Below are positions 1 to 8,217 of a stretch of DNA of 53,347 bases, in pieces. Made by a program: the position numbers and the translations under genes. Source of the DNA: Actinoplanes palleronii. GTDB lineage: Bacteria; Actinomycetota; Actinomycetes; Mycobacteriales; Micromonosporaceae. Location of the stretch: contig NZ_BOMS01000164.1 of assembly GCF_016862315.1 (NCBI RefSeq), forward strand, positions 1 to 53,347. Reading direction: 5' to 3'. A model generated the notes under the pieces. It was not told the origin of the DNA. It did no database searches and worked only from the letters and a program-made list of their open reading frames with translations. Each line of letters starts with the position of its first letter. Position 1 is the stretch's first letter.

Positions 1-27
1 TGCGCACCACAACTTCACACACAGCGG
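1..27. repeat. Partial copy of the dispersed palindrome (right arm), cut by the window edge
   Basis: The first bases contain GCACCACAACTTCACACAC, which matches the right arm of the palindrome family seen at 942-980, 13545-13708, 28579-28621 and 48030-48255 (compare ACCGCAACTTCACACAC in the 13.5 kb array). The left arm would lie outside the window. It sits about 6 nt downstream of the stop codon of the minus-strand MOSC gene, the same 3'-end placement as most other copies. Confidence 0.65.
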
Positions 28-32
28 GGGGG

Positions 33-836
33 CTATGCCGGAGTTACTGGGGTGCCGAGTTTCAGGTGGCCGGGTTGGAGCACGTCGGCGTACACCCCGA
101 AACACGCGGCCTTGCCGTCGCCGAACACCCTGACCCGGTAGTGCCTGGCGAGGGTCCGCAGCACCGCCGGGTCGGCCGGCAACCCGGTCTGTCCCAGCCC
201 CGGCACCACACAGCGCGGCGTGCGGAACAGCACCCGCAGCACCACGTCACCGATCCTCAGTTCGGCGCCCGGCTCCGGGTCGGCATCCGCCGTGATCACC
301 AGGTTGGGCCGGAACCGGTCGGCCGCCACCGGGCGCCCGACCCGCTCGGCCAGTTCGGCCAGCGCCCCCGTGGTGACCAGGTGCACCGCGCCGAAGTCGA
401 CGAACCGCCCGGTCCGCGCATACCCGCCGGACTCCTCGAGCCGTTCCTGCCCGGGTCGCAACTCGGCGAGCCAGTCCGGCACCATCCCAGGGTCGTCCGG
501 CAACAACCGGTGGATCCGCGGCTGCGCCGGCACGGTACGGGTCAGCCGCACCGGCCGCCCGAGATGCTCGCCGAGCGCTTTGTCCGCTTCGGGGCTGCCG
601 GCCGCGTACCGTGACCCGCCCACCTCGATCGTGGCCGGCACACCCGCCGCGGTCACCTCCAGAAGCCCACCCCACCGGCGCGGATGCTTGGCGCTCCCGA
701 TCGTCTGATCTGCGTCGTCGACACAGGCCCAGGCCCGGTCCCCGGCCAGCCCACCGCTCTCGACCGATACCTCGCCGAGGCTCTCGCCGCGCGCGCTCTT
801 CACCGGATACCGCCGGATCCCGGCAACTTCTCCCAT
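33..836 (-). CDS. MOSC domain protein, YcbX-like
   Basis: A 267-residue protein with an N-terminal MOSC beta-barrel (GEVAGIRRYPVKSARGE, residues 1-18) followed by the MOSC domain, including a conserved late cysteine (FRTPRCVVPGL). MOSC domains are related to the C-terminal domain of molybdenum-cofactor sulfurase; YcbX-type proteins act with molybdoenzymes and reductases on N-hydroxylated compounds, but the substrate here is unknown. I chose the ATG at 836 because the MOSC_N barrel begins there. An in-frame start at 923 would add 29 residues without family character. The gene ends just before a palindromic repeat at the left edge of the window. It appears monocistronic. Confidence 0.85.
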   Translation of the reverse strand: MGEVAGIRRYPVKSARGESLGEVSVESGGLAGDRAWACVDDADQTIGSAKHPRRWGGLLEVTAAGVPATIEVGGSRYAAGSPEADKALGEHLGRPVRLTRTVPAQPRIHRLLPDDPGMVPDWLAELRPGQERLEESGGYARTGRFVDFGAVHLVTTGALAELAERVGRPVAADRFRPNLVITADADPEPGAELRIGDVVLRVLFRTPRCVVPGLGQTGLPADPAVLRTLARHYRVRVFGDGKAACFGVYADVLQPGHLKLGTPVTPA

Positions 837-941
837 AACGCCCGTGCCTACCAGGCCCGGCCCCTCCCCGATGCCCCGTCCCTCCACATGAGCGGGTGAG
901 ATTGCGACCCGAATCCCCCACACCCCAGCGAGAACAGCCGA

Positions 942-980
942 GCGTGTGAAGTTCGGGCCCGCACCCCAAGCCCCACACGC
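942..980. repeat. Dispersed palindromic element, single copy
   Basis: An imperfect palindrome running from GCGTGTGAAGTT to AAGCCCCACACGC. The left arm is of the GTGTGAAGTT type and the right arm of the complementary GTGGGGACTT type. It belongs to the same family as the copies at 13.5, 28.6 and 48 kb. It is the only copy not close to a gene 3' end: the nearest stop codon, at 1546, is about 565 nt away. Confidence 0.7.
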
Positions 981-1206
981 ACCGACGCCGGGGCGGCGGG
1001 GCGGCGGCAGGCCGCAATCCGGTAGCGCGGACGTCTACCGCCCACCCCTGGGCGGCAAACGCACGCAATCAGGCATCGCGGATCCGCGTCGCCCTTCAGA
1101 ACCAGCCAGGCTCGCTCAACTGACCCTCACGGCCGTTGCCACCCACCCGAATACGGCACGGGAGACCCAGCCGAACTCGCCCAGCTGGACCTGACAGCCG
1201 TTATAA

Positions 1207-1366
1207 ACGCCCGAATAGGACCGTGAGAACCAGCCGAGGCCGCGACACGCGCTGCCAAGAACGCCCGAACAGGGCCGTGAGAACCAGCCGAAGCAGCGAC
1301 ACGCGCTGCCATGAACACCGAATAGGACCGCGAGAACCAGCCGGGGCAGCGACACGTGCTGCCGCA
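1207..1366. repeat. Tandem 54-bp repeat, three units plus a degenerate one
   Basis: Units begin at 1207, 1261 and 1315. Units 1 and 2 are exactly 54 bp and differ at few positions (shared cores GAGAACCAGCCGA and GCGACACGCGCTGCC); unit 3 is slightly shorter and diverged. A more degenerate relative begins near 1141 (CACCCGAATACGGCACGGGA). The 54-bp length keeps frame, so minus-strand frames read as 18-residue repeats, but nothing suggests a translated gene. No strong hairpin is evident within a unit. Confidence 0.75.
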
Positions 1367-1505
1367 CCCCGGGACTCGGGCCAAGGCGAGCGGGGACTCC
1401 CCCACGGCGAGCTGGACGAAGCGGGTGGAACACGGGGTGAGCCGGGCGCGATAGGCGGTGGCCGGGAGTGGGCGAGTGGGCGCGATTGCCGGCGTACCGG
1501 GAAGG

Positions 1506-1534
1506 GCTGCCGGGCCCGGAGCGGGCCCGGCAGC
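1506..1534 (-). terminator. Hairpin terminator of the arabinoside operon
   Basis: GCTGCCGGGCCCG, loop GAG, then CGGGCCCGGCAGC: a perfect 13-bp GC stem with a 3-nt loop. It starts 11 nt downstream of the minus-strand glycoside hydrolase stop codon. There is no U-tract, as is common in high-GC actinobacteria. Confidence 0.85.
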
Positions 1535-1545
1535 GGAGGGCGGTC

Positions 1546-3231
1546 TCAGGCGAGCTGGAGGTAGTCCAGCTCGGCGTAGCCGGTGGTGGTGGCGAGGTTC
1601 GGGGCGCCCTTGGCCAGGCGGATCACGTTCCAGCCGGCCTTGAGGGTGACCGAGGTACTGACCGTGGAGCCGAAGACGCCCCACGCCGCGGTCGGCGGGT
1701 AGCTCAGGGTCTGCCAGGCGCCGCCGTTGTAGGCGAGGCCCTGGGTGGCGGTCGCGCCGGTGGCGTTGGCGTAGCCGACGGTCATCGTGTACGCGCGGGC
1801 GGTGGGCACGTTCACCAGGAAGTCGACGAAGGACTGGTTGCGGGAGTTGGCCGTGCCGTCGATCTGGCCGACGTAACCGCCGCTGGACGCCGACGCCGAG
1901 GAGAAGCGGTTGGCGTTGACCGCCGTGGCGTTCTCCGCCTCGTAACGCTGCTGCCAGGTGGGCACGCCGGACGTCGGGGTGATCAGGAGCTGGTAGGCGG
2001 CGAGGGAGTCCATTCCGGACACTCCGACGGTGATGCTGCCGTTCGTCACCGGGTACGTGACGGTGGAGACCGTGGTCGCGGACGAGGCGGTGGTGCGGCC
2101 GGTGGTCCCGGTACGGGAGAGCTTGACGCTGACCTGGGAGCCGAGCGCCGCCAAGCCGTTGACCTTGACGGTGTTCGCGCCGCTGTCGCCGCCGAAGACC
2201 ACGTTGACGATCTTGCGGGTGCTGTCGTACGCGGCGACACCGTCCAGCCAGGACTGCGGGACGGTCTGCACGACGTTGCCGGCCATGTCGCCGTACCACT
2301 TGTAGGCCCAGTACGTCGCGGTCGGCGCGTTGTTGTAGAGCAGGCCGTTCAGGGTGCCGGCCTCGTACCAGTAGGCGCGCTCGGCGTCGCGGATGCCGTA
2401 CCGCTCGAAGACCGCCATGTAGTGCGCCGCGACGCTGGGGATGTCGACCTGGGCCGGCGACGCGTACTCATTGATCGAAATCGGACGCGGTGAGATGCCC
2501 AGCGACGTCTCGATCGCACGGTAGTCACTGACGTGCGCGGCGACGTTGTTGTAGCTGTGATCGTCGAGTTCGTGCCAGACGATCACGTCGGGCAGCGTGG
2601 CGGTGTTCTTCGCGTTGGTGAGGAACGCGACCATCCAGTCGTGGTTGTAGATCGAATAGCTCGGCCCGACCACCGGGGTGACCGTGTCCAGCGAGCGGAT
2701 CAGCTGGAACGTCCGGGTCCAGCCGGCGTTGAACGTCCCGGCCGAGCTGGTGTTCCAGGTCCAGTCGGGCTCGTTCCACAGCTCGTAACCGTCGACGTTG
2801 GTGGTGCCGGTGGCGGCGGTCCGGGTGGTCACCATGGTGCGGACCTTGGACTCCCAGTCGGCCCAGCTGACCCATCGGTACGGGAAGTTCGGGTAGATGT
2901 CCGGCAGCCGCCAGAACTGCTGCGCGCCGGCACTCGTCACCTTGCCGGCCACCAGCGCGCCGTCACAGCACGGCGTGGTCGCGCCGTTGCCGAGCTGCTG
3001 CGTGCCGGGCGGCGGCTGGGTGAGGTGGTTGAGGCGGAGCGGGTACATCTGATCCAGCGGCGGCTTACTGCCCGTGTCGACGGCGTAGAGGCCGCCGGCC
3101 GCGACGTGCGTGACCGGACGGACGGTCGTGCCGACGTTGACGGTGAGGGTGTTGCCGGCGGCCTGTGCCGGGCTGGGGACGGCCAGCCCGGCGAGGACCA
3201 GCAAGAGGACGGGTACGACGGAGCGGCGCAC
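1546..3231 (-). CDS. Secreted clan GH-A glycoside hydrolase with C-terminal CBM
   Basis: A 561-residue exported enzyme. Residues 1-25 form a Sec signal peptide (MRRSVV, hydrophobic core, then PAQAA). The TIM-barrel part carries ELWNEPDW near residue 154, the usual acid/base motif of clan GH-A, and SINEYAS near residue 254, fitting the nucleophile strand. A beta-rich segment follows, then a C-terminal domain (about 430-561, beginning RYEAENATA and ending ELDYLQLA) that resembles carbohydrate-binding modules of the CBM6/CBM35 type. It is 4 nt downstream of a GH127 gene and in line with an ABC sugar importer, so it probably releases arabinose-containing oligosaccharides outside the cell. The exact GH family is uncertain (GH39-like is possible). 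Confidence 0.8.
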   Translation of the reverse strand: MRRSVVPVLLLVLAGLAVPSPAQAAGNTLTVNVGTTVRPVTHVAAGGLYAVDTGSKPPLDQMYPLRLNHLTQPPPGTQQLGNGATTPCCDGALVAGKVTSAGAQQFWRLPDIYPNFPYRWVSWADWESKVRTMVTTRTAATGTTNVDGYELWNEPDWTWNTSSAGTFNAGWTRTFQLIRSLDTVTPVVGPSYSIYNHDWMVAFLTNAKNTATLPDVIVWHELDDHSYNNVAAHVSDYRAIETSLGISPRPISINEYASPAQVDIPSVAAHYMAVFERYGIRDAERAYWYEAGTLNGLLYNNAPTATYWAYKWYGDMAGNVVQTVPQSWLDGVAAYDSTRKIVNVVFGGDSGANTVKVNGLAALGSQVSVKLSRTGTTGRTTASSATTVSTVTYPVTNGSITVGVSGMDSLAAYQLLITPTSGVPTWQQRYEAENATAVNANRFSSASASSGGYVGQIDGTANSRNQSFVDFLVNVPTARAYTMTVGYANATGATATQGLAYNGGAWQTLSYPPTAAWGVFGSTVSTSVTLKAGWNVIRLAKGAPNLATTTGYAELDYLQLA

Positions 3232-3235
3232 GGTT

Positions 3236-5113
3236 TTACCTCTCGGATAGGGGGATGAACACCCGCATCGGTCCCGGCTCCCGGTTGGCCCAGAGGAAAT
3301 AGGGGATGGCGGACACGATCACCGGTGGGGTGACGCGCGCCGGGGCCGGGAGGGGCCGGTACAGATGCGGGGTGTCGGTGGGCCGGGCACGCAGCGGGAT
3401 CCGCAGCTGCACCGGCGCGAGGCCGCCGGGGTCTCGGCTGACCTGCAGCGGGGCGGACGAGTCCAGCTCCAGGTCCTCGAACGGGACGCCGGCCGGGGCG
3501 TCGGCGTGCTCCAGGCAGTGCACGATCGGGCCGCGGACCACGGCGGCGGCACCACGGACCGCGTCGACCCGCGGGTGCGCGGCCATCAGGCGCGGCAGCA
3601 TGACCAGGATCAGCTCGACCCGGTCGCCGACCAGCCAGGTACGGGTGAGCCGCACGTACCCGGCCTCGGCCACCACCAGTTCCCCGTTGACGGTCAGCCG
3701 CGCGTCACCGCACCAGGCCGGCACCCGCAGCGACAGCGTCCACGGCCCGGGACCGACCTCGGTGATCGTCACCGTGATCGTCTCGTCCCACGGGTACCGG
3801 GTCTGCACCTCGACGGTGTGCCCGCCGGCCCGGAACGTGCCCGCGGTGTAGAGGTGCAGTTGCAGCCCGGCCGGGTCGCCGGTGGCGGCGTAGCTGTCCA
3901 GCGAGGCCATCAGCCGGGCCAGGTTCGGCGGGCAGCAGGCGCAGGAGTACCAGGAGAGCCGCTGGGACGGCGCGTCCTCGTGCGAGCCGTCGTGCCCGGT
4001 ACGCAGCTGCAGCGGGTTGGAGTAGAAGAACGAGACCCCGTCCACCCCGGTGCTGCCGGCGATCCCGTTGTAGAGCAGGCGTTCCATCTCGTCGGCGTAA
4101 CCGGGGCGGCCGGTGGCCAGCAGCAGCCGCCAGGCCCACTGGAAACTGCCGATCGCCGCGCACGACTCCGCGTACGCGCGGTCCGGCGGCAGCTCGTACG
4201 GGTCGCCGTACGCCTCGTCCCGGTGCCGGGAGCCCTGGCCGCCGGTGATGTAGGTGCGGCTCGCCAGCGCCGAGTCCCAGAGCCGTTCGGCGGCGGCGAG
4301 CAGCTCGAGGTCGCCGGTCTCCACGGCCACGTCGACCGCACCGGCCAGCAGGTACACCTGCCGGACCACGTGACCGGTGACCTCCTCGGCAGCTTTCACC
4401 GCGGCGTGGTCCTGGAAGTAGCGCGGCCCGAACCGGCCCTCCCCCAGCACCCCGTGACCGCGGTTCTCGACGAAGTGGGCGGCCAGGTCGAGGTACGGCC
4501 GGTGCCCGGTCACCCGGTACAGCTCGACGAGCGCGGTCTCCACCTCGGGGTGCCCGTCGACATCCGGGGATGCGGCGAATCGTCGTACCAAAAGGTCGGC
4601 GAACCGGCGGGCGACCTGGAGCACCTGCTGGGCCGCGGGATCGCCGGCGGCGGACCGCGCGGCCGCGACCGCGGCCTGGAACAGGTGCCCGGCGCAGTAC
4701 ATCTCGTGGCTGAAGTGCAGTTCACTCCACTGCTTGTCCCGGTTGTCGACCTGGTAGTACGAGTCGAGGTATCCGTCCTCGTCCTGGGCCTTCTCCAGCA
4801 GCGCCGCGGCGTCGGCGACGAACCCGTCGGCGGAGCCGGCCCAGAACGCCGCTTCGAGAGTCTTGTAGACGTCGGAGTCCGCGAACCAGAAACCCCGGAA
4901 CGAGCCGTCGTCGCCGGTGACCCGGCGCAGGTTGGCCAGGTTCCCGTACGCGTCGAGCTGGTCCACGCAGTGCGGCAGGGTCGCCGCGACGTTGCGGGCC
5001 TGCCAGCCGCCGAGCAGGCTCTCCGGCCGCAGGCTCACGGCGTCGCGCGGCAGCGGCCGCAGCGCGGAGACGGCATGGGCGGTGGGCACGACGGGGCCGT
5101 GGGAGACGTCCAT
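3236..5113 (-). CDS. GH127-type beta-L-arabinofuranosidase
   Basis: A 625-residue protein of the DUF1680/GH127 family, which hydrolyses beta-L-arabinofuranosyl residues through a cysteine nucleophile in a zinc site. The expected signature is present: Glu and Cys in AYAESCAAIGSFQW (near 315) and the cysteine cluster SWYSCACCPPNLARL (near 385-395). The fold matches the family: an (alpha/alpha)6 barrel with C-terminal beta domains. No signal peptide is visible, so it should act in the cytoplasm on imported oligosaccharides. It lies 12 nt after the ABC permease stop and 4 nt before the secreted hydrolase. GH146 is a close relative and cannot be excluded by eye. Confidence 0.88.
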   Translation of the reverse strand: MDVSHGPVVPTAHAVSALRPLPRDAVSLRPESLLGGWQARNVAATLPHCVDQLDAYGNLANLRRVTGDDGSFRGFWFADSDVYKTLEAAFWAGSADGFVADAAALLEKAQDEDGYLDSYYQVDNRDKQWSELHFSHEMYCAGHLFQAAVAAARSAAGDPAAQQVLQVARRFADLLVRRFAASPDVDGHPEVETALVELYRVTGHRPYLDLAAHFVENRGHGVLGEGRFGPRYFQDHAAVKAAEEVTGHVVRQVYLLAGAVDVAVETGDLELLAAAERLWDSALASRTYITGGQGSRHRDEAYGDPYELPPDRAYAESCAAIGSFQWAWRLLLATGRPGYADEMERLLYNGIAGSTGVDGVSFFYSNPLQLRTGHDGSHEDAPSQRLSWYSCACCPPNLARLMASLDSYAATGDPAGLQLHLYTAGTFRAGGHTVEVQTRYPWDETITVTITEVGPGPWTLSLRVPAWCGDARLTVNGELVVAEAGYVRLTRTWLVGDRVELILVMLPRLMAAHPRVDAVRGAAAVVRGPIVHCLEHADAPAGVPFEDLELDSSAPLQVSRDPGGLAPVQLRIPLRARPTDTPHLYRPLPAPARVTPPVIVSAIPYFLWANREPGPMRVFIPLSER

Positions 5114-5125
5114 AACTCGTGGTCC

Positions 5126-5935
5126 TCAATCCTTGACGGCGCCGGCGGTCACGCCGGCGGCGACGTAGCGCTGGGCGACGATGAGTAGCAACGTCGCCGG
5201 GATGGACGCGATCACGGCGGTGGCCATGATGGCGTTCCACTGCTGGTTGTTGTTGCCGATGTAGTGGTAGATGCCGAGCGTGATCGGCTGGTGGTCGCCG
5301 CCGCCGTCGAGCGTGGTGGCGAAGACGAAGTCGGACCAGGCCCAGAGGAACGCGAACAGGCTGACCGTGACGATCGCGTTGCGGGAGATCGGCAGGATCA
5401 CCGAGACGAACGTGCGCCATCGCGACGCGCCGTCGATCAGCGCCGCGTTGATCAGCTCGTCCGGGATGCCGGACATGAACGCCGTGAAGATCAGCACGCC
5501 GAACGGCACCGCGATGGTGGAGTCGGCCAGGATCAGCCCGGGCACCGAGTTGAGCACGCCGGCCCGCAGGTAGATGGCGTAGAAGCCCATCGCCATGATG
5601 ATCCCGGGGATCATCTGCGCGATCAGCAGCACGAAGTTCAGCGCCCCGGTGCCGCGCGGCCGCAGCTTGGCCAGCGCGAACCCGGCCGGCGCCGCTATCA
5701 GCAGGGTGAGCGCGACGGTGCCGAGGCCGATCAGCAGGCTGGTGCCGAGGTACGGCATCTGCTGGTCGAGCACCGCCCGGTAACCCTCGAGCGTGCCGTC
5801 GAACGGGAACAGGTGCGGCGGGTCGGCGCGCATGGCGGTGTCCTTGGTGAAGGACACGTTGATCATCCAGTAGACCGGGAACAGCATGATCGCGGTGAGG
5901 ACGACGCCGACGGCGGTCTTGACGTGCCTAGTCAC
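5126..5935 (-). CDS. Carbohydrate ABC transporter permease, MalG type
   Basis: A 269-residue inner-membrane permease with about six hydrophobic segments. It carries the EAA-loop motif that docks the ATPase (INAALIDGASRWRTFVSVILPI). The N-terminus (VVLTAIMLFPVYWMINVSF) is typical of MalG-like CUT1 permeases. It starts at a GTG that overlaps the preceding permease gene by 8 nt, indicating translational coupling. No ATPase gene is in the operon; CUT1 systems of actinobacteria commonly share an MsiK-type ATPase encoded elsewhere. The likely substrate is an arabino-oligosaccharide, inferred from the adjacent GH127. Confidence 0.92.
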   Translation of the reverse strand: MTRHVKTAVGVVLTAIMLFPVYWMINVSFTKDTAMRADPPHLFPFDGTLEGYRAVLDQQMPYLGTSLLIGLGTVALTLLIAAPAGFALAKLRPRGTGALNFVLLIAQMIPGIIMAMGFYAIYLRAGVLNSVPGLILADSTIAVPFGVLIFTAFMSGIPDELINAALIDGASRWRTFVSVILPISRNAIVTVSLFAFLWAWSDFVFATTLDGGGDHQPITLGIYHYIGNNNQQWNAIMATAVIASIPATLLLIVAQRYVAAGVTAGAVKD

Positions 5936-6854
5936 GGCGCTGCCTCCGGATGTAGAGCAGCCCGAAGATCAGGGCGATGATGATCAGCAGGTTGCCGACC
6001 GCGGCACCCGGCCCGAACTCGGGCAGCAGGTTGCCGAACGACAGCCGGTAGGACCAGGTGGCGAGCGTTGTCGACGCGTCGGTCGGCCCACCCTTCGTCA
6101 TGATCCAGATCAGGTCGAAGACCTTGAGCGTGTAGACCAGGCCGAGCAGCAGGGTGATCGCCGAGACCGGGCGCAGCAGCGGGAAGGTGATCCGCCAGAA
6201 CCGCTGCCAGCCGCTCGCGCCGTCCAGGGCGGCCGCCTCGTACACGTCCACCGGGATCGCCTGCAGACCGCTGTACAGGATGACCAGGTTGAACGGGATC
6301 CCGATCCAGACGTTCGCGATGATCACGCTGGTCAGGGCCCAGTCCGGCGAGGTGAGCCAGTTGACCGGGTCGAGGCCGATTCCCTTCAAGAAGAAATTCA
6401 CGATCCCCGAGTCACTGTTGAGCATCCAGGACCAGGTCGACGCACTCACGATCAAAGGCAACAGCCACGGTACGAGGAACAGCGCCCGTAACGTCGCCGA
6501 CAACCGGAAGTGCTGAGTGAAGAAGACCGCGAGGGCCAGCCCGATGGCGAACTGGAACGCGATGCTGACGAACGTGAACACCAGCGTGTGCAGCAGCGCC
6601 GGCCCGAACGTCGGGTCGTCGAACACCGTCCGGTAGTTGTCGGCGCCGCTGAACGGCGCGTTCCCCTGCACGAAGCTGCGTACGGTGTAGTGCCGCAGGC
6701 TCAGGTCCAGGTTGCGGTAGAGCGGGTAGGCGTAGAACGCGAGCAGATAGATCACCACGGGGGCGAGGAAGCCCCACGCCGCCCACTGCCCCCGAGCCCG
6801 CCGGACCCGGGAGGAGCCCCGGGTCCGGACGAGCGTCTCGGCGTGCGAGGTCAC
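5928..6854 (-). CDS. Carbohydrate ABC transporter permease, MalF type
   Basis: A 308-residue permease with six predicted membrane spans, beginning WAAWGFLAPVVIYLLAFYAY. The EAA loop reads YEAAALDGASGWQRFWRITF. I chose the GTG at 6854 because it overlaps the substrate-binding-protein stop codon as GTGA; the in-frame ATG at 6935 would add 27 residues lying inside the upstream gene. It forms the membrane channel with the MalG-type partner. Confidence 0.92.
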   Translation of the reverse strand: MTSHAETLVRTRGSSRVRRARGQWAAWGFLAPVVIYLLAFYAYPLYRNLDLSLRHYTVRSFVQGNAPFSGADNYRTVFDDPTFGPALLHTLVFTFVSIAFQFAIGLALAVFFTQHFRLSATLRALFLVPWLLPLIVSASTWSWMLNSDSGIVNFFLKGIGLDPVNWLTSPDWALTSVIIANVWIGIPFNLVILYSGLQAIPVDVYEAAALDGASGWQRFWRITFPLLRPVSAITLLLGLVYTLKVFDLIWIMTKGGPTDASTTLATWSYRLSFGNLLPEFGPGAAVGNLLIIIALIFGLLYIRRQRRD

Positions 6855-8092
6855 TTGGCCGCCGCGCTCTGGGCGTCGGTGAGCGCCTGCTGCGGTTGTT
6901 TGGAGCCGGAGAGCGCCGCCTGGAACGCGGTCCACAGCGGCTGGGAGATCTTCGGGTACTTGGTGCCGAGGTCGTCACTGGTCCGGCCCTTGGCGGCCGC
7001 GACCGCTTCGACCCACACCTTCAGCTCCGGGTTCGCCGCGACCTGCTTCTGCTGCACCGCGTCGGTGGCGGCGACGTAGGAGAGCGTGGTGTCCGTGGTG
7101 AGCGCGTTGTCCGCGCTGGTCAGGCACGCGATCAGTTTCTGCGTGGTGGCGTACTTCGCGGTGTCCGACTGGACCGGGGCGGTGACGAACTCCCCGCCGG
7201 TCGGCGCCGGTGCGGTGCCGCCGGCCTGCGACGGGATCGGGATGATGCCGTACTCGAAACCGGTCTTCTTCGCGTTGGCCAGCTGCCACGTGCCGTTCTC
7301 GCTGAACGCGAAGTCGCCGGTGGCGAACTCCTGCCAGCTGGTGGTCTGGGTGTTGTTCAGGACCGAGTTCGGCGCCAGGCCCTTCTTCACCCAGTCGGTC
7401 CACAGCGTCAGCGCCGCGACGCCCTGCGCCGAGTCGAGCTGGGTGAGGTTCGCGCCGGAGCCCCAGAACCACGGCAGGAACTGGAACGAGCCCTCCTCGG
7501 TGCCGATCGCCGAGAACGTGATGCCCTTCTTGCCGGCCGCCTTCACCTTGTCCAGGGCCGCGGTCAGCGACGCCCAGTCCTTGACCGTCGCCGGGTCGAC
7601 CTTCGCCGCGTCCAGGACCTTCTTGTTGTAGTAGAGCGCGAGGGTGTTCGCGCCGATCGGCACGCCGTAGGTCTTGCCGCCGAGCTGGCCCGCCGCGAGC
7701 AGGTTCGGCGAGATCGCCGAGGTGTCGGTCTTGACCTCGTCGGTGGTGGTCAGCACCCCGGCCTCAGCGAGCGTGGAGACCACCGGGTTGTCGACGATCA
7801 GCACATCCGGCGAGTTGTCCTGCTGGGCGGCGAGCAGCGCCTTGTTGGTCAGGTCGGTGGTGTCGTAGCCGGTGCGCTTGACCGTGACACCGGCGTCGGT
7901 GCCGCAGGTGGTCAGCAGCTTCACCCAGTCCGAGCTCGCGTCGAACTGCGGGTACGGATCCCAGACGGTGTATTCGGTGGCGGCCTGGGTCTTCTCACCG
8001 CCGGAGTCGGACGAGCAGGCGGTGATCAGGCAAGCGGTCAGAGTGAGCGCGGTCGCCGCGGTGAGCCCCCGGCGGACGGACGGGAAAGTCAT
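6851..8092 (-). CDS. Extracellular sugar-binding lipoprotein of the ABC importer
   Basis: A 413-residue solute-binding protein of family 1. The N-terminus has a positively charged start, a hydrophobic core and a lipobox (LITAC, Cys26; LTLTAC at Cys21 is an alternative), so it is probably lipid-anchored. It captures the oligosaccharide for the two permeases. The ribosome binding site GAGGGG lies about 8 nt before the ATG. It is the first gene of a five-gene minus-strand operon and is divergent from the lacI-like gene, with a recognisable promoter and operator in between. Confidence 0.93.
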   Translation of the reverse strand: MTFPSVRRGLTAATALTLTACLITACSSDSGGEKTQAATEYTVWDPYPQFDASSDWVKLLTTCGTDAGVTVKRTGYDTTDLTNKALLAAQQDNSPDVLIVDNPVVSTLAEAGVLTTTDEVKTDTSAISPNLLAAGQLGGKTYGVPIGANTLALYYNKKVLDAAKVDPATVKDWASLTAALDKVKAAGKKGITFSAIGTEEGSFQFLPWFWGSGANLTQLDSAQGVAALTLWTDWVKKGLAPNSVLNNTQTTSWQEFATGDFAFSENGTWQLANAKKTGFEYGIIPIPSQAGGTAPAPTGGEFVTAPVQSDTAKYATTQKLIACLTSADNALTTDTTLSYVAATDAVQQKQVAANPELKVWVEAVAAAKGRTSDDLGTKYPKISQPLWTAFQAALSGSKQPQQALTDAQSAAAK

Positions 8093-8118
8093 CTGTGTTA
8101 CCCCTCAGGGAAACTTTC

Positions 8119-8134
8119 AGGAAAACGATTGCCT
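8119..8134. promoter_or_regulatory. Putative LacI-family operator
   Basis: AGGAAAACGATTGCCT is a CG-centred imperfect palindrome (12 of 16 positions symmetrical), the layout expected for LacI/GalR operators. It overlaps the expected transcription start of the transport operon. An adjacent small palindrome, GAAACTTTC at 8110-8118, may be part of the site. The divergent LacI-family gene is the likely ligand. Confidence 0.6.
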
Positions 8135-8136
8135 TG

Positions 8137-8166
8137 ACGCTAGGGATGACCTTGCAGGCCTGTCAA
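8137..8166 (-). promoter_or_regulatory. Sigma70-type promoter of the transport/hydrolase operon
   Basis: Read on the minus strand: -35 TTGACA (8161-8166), an 18-nt spacer and -10 TAGCGT (8137-8142). The start site would fall near 8130, inside the putative LacI operator, about 38 nt before the binding-protein ATG. Confidence 0.65.
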
Positions 8167-8217
8167 TAGGAAGTTACCGTCGCATTACACGAGGCGAAGG
8201 AAACCTGGGAGGAAACA

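Larger units (their letters stand above)
837..1545. other. Gene-poor stretch with repeats and a terminator
   Basis: No convincing gene is visible in these 709 bases. Long open frames occur on both strands but lack domain character and reflect GC bias plus the 54-bp repeats. The stretch holds the presumed upstream region of the MOSC gene (837-941), one dispersed palindrome (942-980), unassigned sequence (981-1140), a 54-bp tandem repeat (1207-1366) with a degenerate partial unit from about 1141, unassigned sequence (1367-1505) and the terminator of the arabinoside operon (1506-1534). Confidence 0.6.

Noticed and set aside
1127..2299. Long open frame on the minus strand across the 54-bp repeats and the glycoside hydrolase
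   Set aside because: It is out of frame with the well-supported hydrolase and has no domain character; high GC content opens such frames.
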